From an uncultured delta proteobacterium (lineage in GTDB: Bacteria > Myxococcota_A > Polyangia > Polyangiales > Polyangiaceae): a stretch of 28,628 nt of DNA. A program made the position numbers and the translations under genes. The stretch's first letter is position 1, and every line of letters begins with the position of its first letter. The stretch lies in the NCBI GenBank assembly GCA_903858055.1, contig CAIOHM010000068.1, forward strand, positions 1-28,628. Reading direction: 5' to 3'. Under the pieces are notes generated by a model. The model made no database searches and was not told the DNA's origin. It worked only from the letters and a program-made list of their open reading frames with translations. Shown here in pieces: positions 1 through 8,100 of the stretch.

Positions 1-551
1 GAGCGGCGACCGAGCAGATCTCCAAAGAGGTGGCCCAGGTCACCGAGCTCACGCACCACACGTCGGCGCGTAGCCACGAGGTCGCGACCATTTCGACCTC
101 GCTGCACGGTCAGGCCGACTCGCTGCTCGAGCTCGCAGGCAGCTTCTCCACGGGCGAGCAGCCGCCCTCGGACGAGCCGAGTGACGGGCCGAGTTTGGAC
201 CCCGGCGCGACGATGATGTTCGGAAGCGACGCGCCCGCAGAAGACCCGATGGCGGCCTTCGGGTCGGGCGACGACGACTTCGCGACGGGCGGCGACGCGC
301 CGGTGGCGGAAGACTTCGCAGGCGAGAGCCAAGCCGCCGCGGAGAAAGATCCCTTCGCGGAGGCGAGCGCGGAGCACGAAGACGCGAGTGCCGCGGCAGG
401 CTCCGCCGGCGACATGGATTCGTGGGATGATCCGTCGGCCTTCGGCATCGAGCAGCTTCCGAGCGGGCCGCTTTCGCCGGTGGAGGGGGAGGGGTCCTCG
501 GACGCCGCGGTCGACGAAGCCGCGATCGAGTCGATCTTCAACGACGACTGA
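1..551 (+). CDS. Methyl-accepting chemotaxis protein, C-terminal part (5' truncated)
   Basis: The open frame runs in from the left edge (frame starting at base 3) and ends at TGA 549-551. The first ~50 visible residues (AATEQISKEVAQVTELTHHT and onward) have the heptad helical pattern and the 'AATEQIS.EV' wording of the cytoplasmic signalling coiled coil of chemoreceptors, which couples to CheA/CheW. The helix is followed by about 125 residues that are Asp/Glu/Ala/Ser/Gly-rich, probably disordered, and end in SIFNDD. That tail is much longer than the usual linker plus CheR-binding pentapeptide. The ligand-binding and transmembrane parts lie outside the window, so ligand and topology cannot be judged. 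Assignment to the MCP family is by resemblance of the helical segment only. Confidence 0.75.
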   Translation, partial: AATEQISKEVAQVTELTHHTSARSHEVATISTSLHGQADSLLELAGSFSTGEQPPSDEPSDGPSLDPGATMMFGSDAPAEDPMAAFGSGDDDFATGGDAPVAEDFAGESQAAAEKDPFAEASAEHEDASAAAGSAGDMDSWDDPSAFGIEQLPSGPLSPVEGEGSSDAAVDEAAIESIFNDD

Positions 552-559
552 GCGCGACG

Positions 560-582
560 CGCGCCCTCACTTCGCGGGCGCG
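560..582. terminator. Possible hairpin between convergent genes
   Basis: A 7-bp perfect inverted repeat (CGCGCCC at 560-566, GGGCGCG at 576-582) encloses a 9-base loop containing the stop codon of the minus-strand lipoprotein gene. There is no following T-run on either strand, so it is at best a weak or Rho-assisted terminator for the two convergent genes. In DNA this GC-rich such a stem can arise by chance. Confidence 0.25.
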
Positions 583-1676
583 AGCACGGCGGCGATGGCC
601 TTGAGGCGAGCCTTGCGTGCGCCCTCGTCGGCGGATTGCGCAGCGGCGAACGGCTCGGTGCCGACGCCGAGCACCGTGTTGCCGACGCGCGCGATCACGA
701 AGGCCGTGCCGCCCTTCTCCGCGCCGCCGTCGAGGTCCACGCTGACGGCCTCTTCGCCGAGCGCCGACTCGGGCTTGGCCTTCGGACGCGTCTTGAAGAG
801 GCGCATGTCTGCCTTGGCTTCGTTCGCGTCGCCGCGAGCGATCGCAAAGATTCGAAAGCGGGTCTCGCCGTCGCGGTAAAACCCGAGCGCGACCGGGCCG
901 AGGTGCGGAATACCAAAACCATCCGACGGATAGAACGCCACGCCGCCGGCGATCTGCGAGCCGACGGGAAGCGCGGCCAGCGAGGGAACGGCGCTCGTGT
1001 CCGCGGGGAGCGCCGCGCCGATCGCCTTGCCGATGGGGGCGATGAGCGCGTCGGCGGACGCCTTGAACGCGTCCTGCGTGAGCGAGCCGTCGTCGTTCGT
1101 GTACGTGAGCTCCACCAGGTATTCACCGGACCACACGTAGCCCCGGCCCGTGCCGAGCGCGGAGCGTTCGCCCGCACCGAAGCTCTTGGGTGCTTGCGGG
1201 TCGGCCGGGTCGCTCTCGCCCACGACGCGCTTCGTGAACATGCCGAGCGCGCCCGCCTTGGTGGCGAATCGGTTTACGTAGACCTCCACCGTGCCTTGCT
1301 TGCCGCCGCCCTCGGCATAGCGCACGCCGACGACGCGCTTCACGCCGAAGCCGCGGTAGACCTCGCATTCGCCGTCGAACGCGGTCGTGCAGAGCTCTTC
1401 GAGCGTGCTCTTTGCTTGCTCGCCGTAGGTGCGGGTGTCGCCCTTGGGCTCGAGGCACGCGCCGGGCACGCTCTTCGGAAAGAAGGCCGCGCTCACGCTG
1501 TCCTCGACAGACCCCGGGGTCGCGCACGCGTCGACGCCAGGTGCGGCCGCAGCCGGTGTCGGCGGGGCTTCCGGGGCGGGTGCTGGCGCCGGATCGCTCC
1601 GCTTGCAGCCGACGAAGGCCGACGTGGCGGCGAGGGCGAGGGCGAGCGGGAGCGCGGAGCGGACGTGGCGGGCCAT
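567..1676 (-). CDS. Exported lipoprotein of unknown function (possibly DUF6599-like)
   Basis: The product has 369 residues. The N-terminus is a lipoprotein signal (MARHVRSALPLALALAATSA, then FVGC), giving a lipidated Cys24, followed by a Pro/Ala-rich linker to about residue 48. The rest is a globular domain with two similar halves, each describing a protein-quantity-like module ('VEVYVNRFATKAGALGMFTK', 'GYVWSGEYLVELTYTN'). This phrasing resembles the uncharacterised DUF6599 family; I assign that from memory and weakly. ATG is at 1676, with a GAGGA ribosome site three bases upstream. It is divergent from the pilus operon and convergent with the chemoreceptor. Expected location is periplasmic, membrane-anchored. 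No catalytic motif is visible. Confidence 0.8.
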   Translation of the reverse strand: MARHVRSALPLALALAATSAFVGCKRSDPAPAPAPEAPPTPAAAAPGVDACATPGSVEDSVSAAFFPKSVPGACLEPKGDTRTYGEQAKSTLEELCTTAFDGECEVYRGFGVKRVVGVRYAEGGGKQGTVEVYVNRFATKAGALGMFTKRVVGESDPADPQAPKSFGAGERSALGTGRGYVWSGEYLVELTYTNDDGSLTQDAFKASADALIAPIGKAIGAALPADTSAVPSLAALPVGSQIAGGVAFYPSDGFGIPHLGPVALGFYRDGETRFRIFAIARGDANEAKADMRLFKTRPKAKPESALGEEAVSVDLDGGAEKGGTAFVIARVGNTVLGVGTEPFAAAQSADEGARKARLKAIAAVLAPAK

Positions 1677-1831
1677 GGGTCCTCGCTACACGACCCGCGG
1701 CCGCGCGGGGAGGGGCAGGGCTACGCAGAAAGGTTCACGCGTGTCGCGGTAGACTCCGCAAAGAATGCGAAGTTGCGCCGCTTGGACGCGGAAAAAACCA
1801 GACAAAAGGCGCCTCACGCGGTCGACCCAAA

Positions 1832-1847
1832 CGGAACGGCCTTTGCT
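1832..1847 (+). promoter_or_regulatory. Candidate sigma-54-type promoter ahead of the pilus operon
   Basis: The bases CGGAACG-GCCT-TTGCT fit the sigma-54 consensus TGGCACG-N4-TTGCW with the invariant GG and GC dinucleotides at the required spacing (GG 1833-1834, GC 1845-1846). Against it, transcription would begin near 1857, only about 3 bases before the ATG at 1860, so the message would be nearly leaderless. The intergenic space 1677-1859 shows no better -35/-10 pair. Confidence 0.25.
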
Positions 1848-1859
1848 AGCCTGGACGGA

Positions 1860-2504
1860 ATGCGCGCGCGCCGAGGTTTTTCGCTGATCGAGCTCATGGT
1901 GGTCGTGGCCCTCGTGGGCATCACGGCGGCGCTCGCGGTGCCGTCGTACGCGGAACTCTTCCTCGATCGCCGCGTGCAAGACGACGCCGCCCAGGTTTCC
2001 GCGTTGCTTCGCGAGGCGCGCGCGCGGGCCATGGCGCGAGGCTCGGCGGTGCTCGTGGCGTTCACGGGCGGCGGCAGCGCGGGGGGCACGTTCGCCACGT
2101 ACGAGTCCGTCACGAGCATGCCCGGCGTGGTGTCGGCCGCAAACCGCGTTCCCCTCGGCACGTGCCGATCGCCCTCGCGCTGGCTCCCCCTCGCCGCGGC
2201 GAACACGAACATCTGGGTGCTCGGCACGACCGCCTTTACGGGCTCGCGCGACGTCAACGCAGGCCTCCGCACGGTCTACCGCACGCAAGCAGGCACGGAC
2301 CTGACGAGCGTGTTTCTGTGCTTCACCTCGACGGGGCGCGTCTTTCAGAGCACGACCGCGAACTTCGACGCGGCGATGCCGCTCACCACGAACGATCAGT
2401 TCGTCCTCTCGCGCACGAGCGTCTCGCTCGCGCGCCGCGTGCTCGTCAACAGCGCGGGCACGTTCCGGGTGCGCAGCACGCCGCTCAACACGGGGGTCCT
2501 GTGA
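1860..2504 (+). CDS. FimU/GspH-type minor pseudopilin (prepilin N-terminal methylation motif)
   Basis: The product has 214 residues. It opens with a class III (type IV pilin) leader, MRARRG^FSLIELMVVVALVG, with Gly at -1, Phe at +1 and Glu at +5, which prepilin peptidase would cleave and methylate. The hydrophobic helix to about residue 28 is followed by a GspH/FimT-like region ('DDAAQVSALLREARARAMAR') and a beta-rich C-terminal domain with two cysteines likely forming a disulfide. The leader fixes the ATG at 1860, because any later start would lose the cleavage site. It is the first gene of a six-gene operon; the next gene overlaps its stop codon. By family knowledge it is a minor pilin of the priming complex. 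It could equally be called GspH of a type II system, but the PilY1 neighbour argues for the pilus. Confidence 0.88.
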   Translation: MRARRGFSLIELMVVVALVGITAALAVPSYAELFLDRRVQDDAAQVSALLREARARAMARGSAVLVAFTGGGSAGGTFATYESVTSMPGVVSAANRVPLGTCRSPSRWLPLAAANTNIWVLGTTAFTGSRDVNAGLRTVYRTQAGTDLTSVFLCFTSTGRVFQSTTANFDAAMPLTTNDQFVLSRTSVSLARRVLVNSAGTFRVRSTPLNTGVL

Positions 2505-3136
2505 ACGCCGGTGCGCGAGCGTCGCGACGCTCTCCGCGCGGGCTGCACGGCGTGGCGCGTGCGTACTCGGTCGTCGAGGTCATGATGGCCCTCGCGCTCC
2601 TCGTCCTCGGCGCAGTCGGTGTCTTCGCGACGCTCAAGACCGTCACGCTCGGCACGGCGGGCGTACGCGACTTCGACGTCGCCACGAGCGTGGCGCAGGG
2701 CTGGGCCGACCGCGCGCGCGCCGACGCCACGGCTTGGATTTCCGCGACGACGTTCGGTGGAGCCTCGCTCTTGGCACGCGGGAGCGACGGCAACGCGTTC
2801 GTTCCCACGGTGGCCTACGGCAGCGTCTCGGTGCAAGGCGGCGCCGACCTGCGCGGCGTCGACATCGCCGCGAACGACGCGACGGCGCGCTTTTGCACGG
2901 CGGTCCGCTACCGATGCATCACGGGCGCCGCACCGGACCCGAGCTGCCCTGCGATCGTCGCCACGGCCACGGTCTTCTGGCCGCGCGAGGGCGCCACGGC
3001 CGCCGCAAACCCGTTCTGCACGGCCCAGCTCGCGCTCGCGGCGCTCCCTGCCAACGGCGCCGATCGCGACGTGGCCTTCGACAACGTCTACCGCGCGGTC
3101 ACCGTCTCGACCGTCGTCACGCCGACGCTCCCATGA
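2501..3136 (+). CDS. pilV: PilV-like minor pilin
   Basis: The product has 211 residues and starts at GTG 2501, overlapping the previous stop codon by four bases (GTGA). The pilin-like segment is RA^YSVVEVMMALALLVLGAV: Tyr at +1 and Glu at +5 are right, but the -1 residue is Ala rather than the usual Gly, and the leader is long (about 22 residues). The following hydrophobic helix and a C-terminal domain containing cysteines match PilV-type minor pilins, which link PilX/PilW to PilY1 in the initiation complex. The order fimU-pilV-pilW-pilX-pilY1 seen here is the classic one in Pseudomonas and Myxococcus. The PilV name rests mainly on position plus the N-terminal motif. Confidence 0.8.
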   Translation: MNAGARASRRSPRGLHGVARAYSVVEVMMALALLVLGAVGVFATLKTVTLGTAGVRDFDVATSVAQGWADRARADATAWISATTFGGASLLARGSDGNAFVPTVAYGSVSVQGGADLRGVDIAANDATARFCTAVRYRCITGAAPDPSCPAIVATATVFWPREGATAAANPFCTAQLALAALPANGADRDVAFDNVYRAVTVSTVVTPTLP

Positions 3137-4473
3137 ACCGATCTTCACGCCGCGGCTTCACGCTCATCGAGATCCTCGTCTCCCTCGCGGCGGGCGGTCT
3201 CGTCCTCGTGGGGCTCTTGGCGCTCTCGAAGAACGCTACGCAGGCGTTCAACGAAGAGGCGCGCCTCGCCTCGCTCCAAAACTCCGTGCGTGCGGCGACG
3301 CTGCGTTTGCAGAGCGACCTCGCGCTCGCGTCCTACCTCTCCACGCCGAACTTCCGCGCCGACCCGCGCATCGTGCGCCCGCGCGGCGCGGCGTCGAACG
3401 GCAACGTCGGCACCCTCGCGGGCGCGCGCCGCCTCTCGGGCCTGCGCATCGTGCCGAACGGCTCGGACGTGAACGTGCCGCGCAGCGTGGCGAACAACTA
3501 CCGGAGCGACGCCATCGAGATCGGCGGAAACCTCACGGGCTCCGATCCCTTCGTCGTGCTCGACGTGCAGCTTGGCGCGTCGGCGGGCTGCGACCGCATC
3601 GTGCTCAACATGGATACGCCCGCTATCTGGCGCATGCGCGATCCCTCCGCGGCGGACCCGAACGCGGTCCTCGTCACGAGGCTCCAGAACCTCTTCGTGC
3701 CCGCCACGCGCGACGCGGACGGGGCGAACCACCTCGTGCGCTTCGTGGACCCCACGGGCCGCTCGCAGTACCTCTCGACCTGCCGCGGGCGCGCTTCCGT
3801 GGTCGCCGTGGGCGGTGTTCCTGCGGCGGTGGCGATCGACGTCACGGCGGGCGTCGGCAACCGCATCCTCACGACGGCGGACACGGGTGGCATCGGCGGC
3901 TGGCCGGGGCGCTCGGTCGGCGGGTGCACGATCAACCCGGTGCACCTCGTACGCTATGAAATCGGCCCCTCGAACGTGCTCGCGCCGGCGCTCGCGGGCC
4001 TCGAGGCCTCGACGGAGGCGAACCCGAAGTACGACCTCTACCGGAGCTACCTCGACGCCACGGGCGTCGCGATCGCGAACCCCGAGCTCGTTGCAGAATA
4101 CATGGTCGGCATGCGCTTCGGCGTCACGGTCGACTCCGCGACGCTCGGCGCGCCGGGCACGGCGAGCACGCTCACACGCATCGACGCCTCGGACACGGCC
4201 GCGCTCGTAACGTGGACGGCGCAGGTCGACGGCACCGCGGCGCTTCCGGCGGCTGCGAACGGTTCGCAAGGCCCTCACCGCGTGCGGTCGGTTACGATGG
4301 AGGTCTCCGCGCGCGTGCCCTTCGCCGATCGCGATCGCCCGGAACCCGCTGGTTCCGCGGTGCGCCGTTACTGCGTGCCGGGCAACTGTGTTCCGGGCAC
4401 GCTCACGTACGCGCGCACGCGCTCGGTCTCGATGGACGTCGCGCTGCCCAACCACGCGGGGGTCTTTTACTGA
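3133..4473 (+). CDS. pilW: PilW-like minor pilin
   Basis: The product has 446 residues and starts at ATG 3133 inside the previous stop (ATGA). The prepilin leader MNRSSRRG^FTLIEILVSLAA has Gly -1, Phe +1 and Glu +5. It is followed by the hydrophobic stem ('GGLVLVGLLALSKNATQAF') and the long mostly beta domain typical of PilW, one of the larger minor pilins. At 446 residues it is somewhat longer than the usual ~270-400. It would be an inner-membrane prepilin before assembly and part of the pilus tip complex with PilV, PilX and PilY1. Four-base overlaps on both sides imply translational coupling. Confidence 0.85.
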   Translation: MNRSSRRGFTLIEILVSLAAGGLVLVGLLALSKNATQAFNEEARLASLQNSVRAATLRLQSDLALASYLSTPNFRADPRIVRPRGAASNGNVGTLAGARRLSGLRIVPNGSDVNVPRSVANNYRSDAIEIGGNLTGSDPFVVLDVQLGASAGCDRIVLNMDTPAIWRMRDPSAADPNAVLVTRLQNLFVPATRDADGANHLVRFVDPTGRSQYLSTCRGRASVVAVGGVPAAVAIDVTAGVGNRILTTADTGGIGGWPGRSVGGCTINPVHLVRYEIGPSNVLAPALAGLEASTEANPKYDLYRSYLDATGVAIANPELVAEYMVGMRFGVTVDSATLGAPGTASTLTRIDASDTAALVTWTAQVDGTAALPAAANGSQGPHRVRSVTMEVSARVPFADRDRPEPAGSAVRRYCVPGNCVPGTLTYARTRSVSMDVALPNHAGVFY

Positions 4474-5132
4474 TGCGTCCACCGACCTCCTTGCCCGTCC
4501 GCCGGCGCACGCGTCGCTACGAGCGCGGCGCCGCGCTCTTCGTCGTCACCGCCATGCTCGCAGTGCTCGCGAGCCTCGGCACTTTCGCCGTCGCGAGCGT
4601 CCTCAGCGACATGCGCACCGGCGCGAGCCTTCGCCAGCGTGCACAAGCTCGCTTCGTGGGCGACTTCGCCCTCGCGAGCGCGCTCCAGGCTCTCCGCCCC
4701 GACAACGCGTACCTCGTCGTCGCGCCCATGCTCGACACCACGCGCACGGACCACCGCGACAACACCAACCGTTGCTTCTCGCTCGCGGGCGTTCCGTTCG
4801 ACACGACGGCGAGCCCGCTCTCGCGTGCCTGCGCGCGCCGCTACGTGAGCGACTACCTCACCGCTTCGCAACAGACCTCGCTCGGCTCCGCGTTCGGCGA
4901 CGGCATCGGCTGGGACTACCTCGTCGAGATCACCGAGCCCACCGAACTCCAGGGGTCCGTGGGCGCCAGCAGCAGCGTGCCCGTCTGCGATCTTTCGCTC
5001 ACCGTCAGCGCGTACGGCCGCACCGGTCCGCGCGCGGCGAATGTCGGTCTTGCCACGCCGGTCGTCACGTCCATGAACGTGCAGCTCGAGCGTGTTCGTT
5101 ACGTGATCCCAGGAGTGCCATGTTCCCGCTGA
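4473..5132 (+). CDS. pilX: PilX-like minor pilin
   Basis: The product has 219 residues; its ATG at 4473 shares one base with the pilW stop (TGATG). After a basic N-terminus comes RYERG-AALFVVTAMLAVLAS, the Arg-Gly-Ala-Ala-Leu pattern typical of PilX proteins. As is common in PilX and GspK-like proteins, the +5 Glu is absent. The C-terminal region has paired cysteines and ends with a hydrophobic beta segment (VQLERVRYVIPGVPC). The gene overlaps the start of pilY1 by 13 bases. By family knowledge PilX caps or primes pilus assembly together with PilY1. Identity is supported by the motif, size and gene order. Confidence 0.82.
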   Translation: MRPPTSLPVRRRTRRYERGAALFVVTAMLAVLASLGTFAVASVLSDMRTGASLRQRAQARFVGDFALASALQALRPDNAYLVVAPMLDTTRTDHRDNTNRCFSLAGVPFDTTASPLSRACARRYVSDYLTASQQTSLGSAFGDGIGWDYLVEITEPTELQGSVGASSSVPVCDLSLTVSAYGRTGPRAANVGLATPVVTSMNVQLERVRYVIPGVPCSR

Positions 5133-8100
5133 GCCGTCCCCGCGCCTCGGTCCTTACCCCGTCGCTTCGCGTCGTCTTTGCGTCGCTCGCGCTGTGTGCT
5201 GCGCCCGCGGTCGCCCAGCAGGCCGAAGATCCGATTCCGCCCGACGTGATGGTGCTCCTCGACACGTCGGGGTCGATGGAGGACCTCATCGACGACGCGC
5301 GCCAGACGCTGCTCAACGCGCCGGACCCGAACCGCAGCGCGGCGCTGCCCACGTGTCTCTGCGGGCCGAACGATCTCACGTGCAACCCGGCCGCCCCGGG
5401 CAGCGGTGTGCCCGTGAACAAGGCCATCAACCGCTGGGGCACGCTCGTGCAGTCGTTCACGGGGACCGTGAAGCCGTACTTCGCGTGCGCCACCACGCCT
5501 CGCAACTGGGGTTCGAGCTTCGAGGCCGAGTACACGATCAACGGGCAAAAACCCTACGATCGCGGCTACGTCACGCCGCACCACCGCATCGTCTCGACCG
5601 TGGGCGGCGTGCCGTGCGTGCTCGGCCCGAAGGTGATGGGCTCGTACACGCCCTCGGGCACGTGGGTGGACTCGAACATCGTCGGGCACGTGATTGGCAA
5701 CCGCAACCAGCCGTGCACCTTCGAGCAGAACGTCGACGGCGCCCTCGACCGCTACGGCAGCCTCGTGCGTTTCGGGCTCATGACCTTCGACGAACGCCAA
5801 GAAGGCGGCGTGGGCGCGCCCACCGGCTCGGCGGGCTGGACCCCGGGCGCGATCTTCGATGGCAACTTCAGCTACTTCCCGAACTGGTTCGCGGGCGGAT
5901 CGCCGAACGTCTTCACCGTGCCTGCGGGCTACCCCGAGGTCGCTTCCGCGACGTCGACCGTGTGGGAAGTCGGCGCGCGCAACTGGCGAGCCCCCGAGTG
6001 GGAAGGCCGCATGATCTCCTTCCCGCCGCCCTTCGCAGCCCCCGGCGATCGCGCGAGCTGGAGCAACCGTGTGCAGCGTGCCATCGCCGCGATGCGTCCC
6101 TACGGCGCCACGCCGACCGCGGGCATGCTCACGGACGCGTACACGTTCTTCGTGAACGAGAACACGACGGACGGCGACTTCCGCTCGCCGCGCAACGACG
6201 ACTTCAAGGCGTGCCGCAAGCGCTACGCGGTGCTCATCACCGACGGCGTGGGGAACAAGGACCTGCGCGGCAGCCGTAACCCGGCGTACCCGCGCCCGGG
6301 CTGCGAGACCTTCGGCGAAGCGAACTGCCCGTACAAGCGACCGTGGGACATCGCGAACGATCTCTACCGCGCGGGCGTCACCGTCGTCGTCGTGGGCTTC
6401 GCGGTCGAGCGGCCCGTGAACCGTACGAACAACGCGGTCGCGTGCGGCGTGCTCGCGCAGAACCAGGGGAACTTCGACGCGACCTGCAACAGCACGAACC
6501 CCTACACGCAGTACATCTACGGGCCGTGCTGCGAGCTTCAGCGCATCGCGAAGGCGGGCCAAGGCTACGCGGGGGACGCGCGTGCGTACTTCGTCGAGAA
6601 CGCCTACGAGCTCGACTTCGCGATCGACAAGATCCTCTCGGAAATCTCCTCGCGCGCCATCACGCACACGGTCCCTGTCACCACGGGTCCGACGGTGCGC
6701 TGGAACGGCGACACGAACGTGCTCGTGGCGGGCGCCTCGACCTACACGGCTTCGCTCCAGCGCCTCGTCAACCGGCCCAACGTGGGCAACATCGTGCGCC
6801 GCCGCTTCGACTGTTCGGTCGGGCGTGAGGTCGTGCCCGACCGCACCAAGGGCGACGACTTCGCCGCCAACATGGCGACCCATTCGGTCACGCGCACCTT
6901 CCTCGCGACCGTCCCCACGGACCCGAACCAAGACTTCGTGAGGCCCTTCGTCGACACGTCGGCGACGGGCGACGGCCTCGGTCGCCAGACGAGCACCGAG
7001 GTGGGCAAGACCCCGACCGCGATCCTCGACAATGTGCCGTGGACGGCGCTCGGCACGACCCCGAGCCTCGACCAAGACAACACGCGCTGCGGCAACATCA
7101 CGGGCACGCAGCGCCTCTCGCCCACGACGTGCGCGCGCCAGCTGCTCTCGTACTTCATGGGCCAGCCGACCTCGGGGGTCTCGCTCCCCGACAGCAGCTT
7201 CTTGCCGTTCCAGCCGCGCTACGCCGGCGGCCTCGACTTCGGCGCCATCGACCACTCGACGCCTGCCTTCGTGCCCGCGCCGCGCGCGCTCATCCAAGAC
7301 CCGAGCTACCAAAAGTTCGCGTCGACCTGGGCTTCGCGCACGCCGCTCCTTTACGTGGAGACGACGGACGGGCAGCTTCACGCCTTCGACACCACCGTCA
7401 CGCGCCTGCAGACGAACGAATCGTGGGCGATGATCCCGCCTGCGGTCCTCCCGCGCTTGCGCGAGATCTACCCGCCGAAAGAGGTGCGCATCATCGACGG
7501 CGCGCCGATCACGAAAGACGTCGTGTGGGAGCGCTCGGCGACCGAGGTCTTGAACACCGAGCCGGCTTGGAAGAACTGGCGAACGATGCTCGTGGCCGGG
7601 CTTGGGTACGGCGGGCAGGCGGGCGAGCGCGGCTACTTCGGCGTCGACGTGACGGACCCGGACCCCGCGAACTACCGCGCCTTCAGCGCTACGCAAACGG
7701 GCACGGACCTGAAGGCGCGCGTTGCGGCGGACCCGAAGGGATCGATCGGCGGACCGCACCTGCTGTGGCAAGTCGGCGCCATGCCGAACGTCCCCGAGAG
7801 CGACCCGCGCCAGGTGTTTGGGCGTTACTCGGCGACCCCCGCGATCACGACCGTGCTCCTCGACACGGACGCGAACGGTGTGGGCGACAAAGAGGTCGGC
7901 GTGGCGATCTTGCCCGGCGGCAGCGACGTGGCGAAGCCGAAGTTTCTCGCGCCCTGCGACCGCATCACGCGCACGCACCCGATTCAGCCGACCGAGTCAC
8001 GCTTCTCCTACCGCTTGAACGTGCGCTGCTGGTCGCCGGACGTCGCCTCCAACAGCGACACGACACCCGGCCTCAACCAGAAGCCCGTCGCCGGCCGCAG

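Noticed and set aside
636..1859. Long plus-strand open frame running into the first pseudopilin gene
   Set aside because: It is antisense to the lipoprotein gene, Arg-rich and without similarity. The prepilin leader fixes the true start at 1860.
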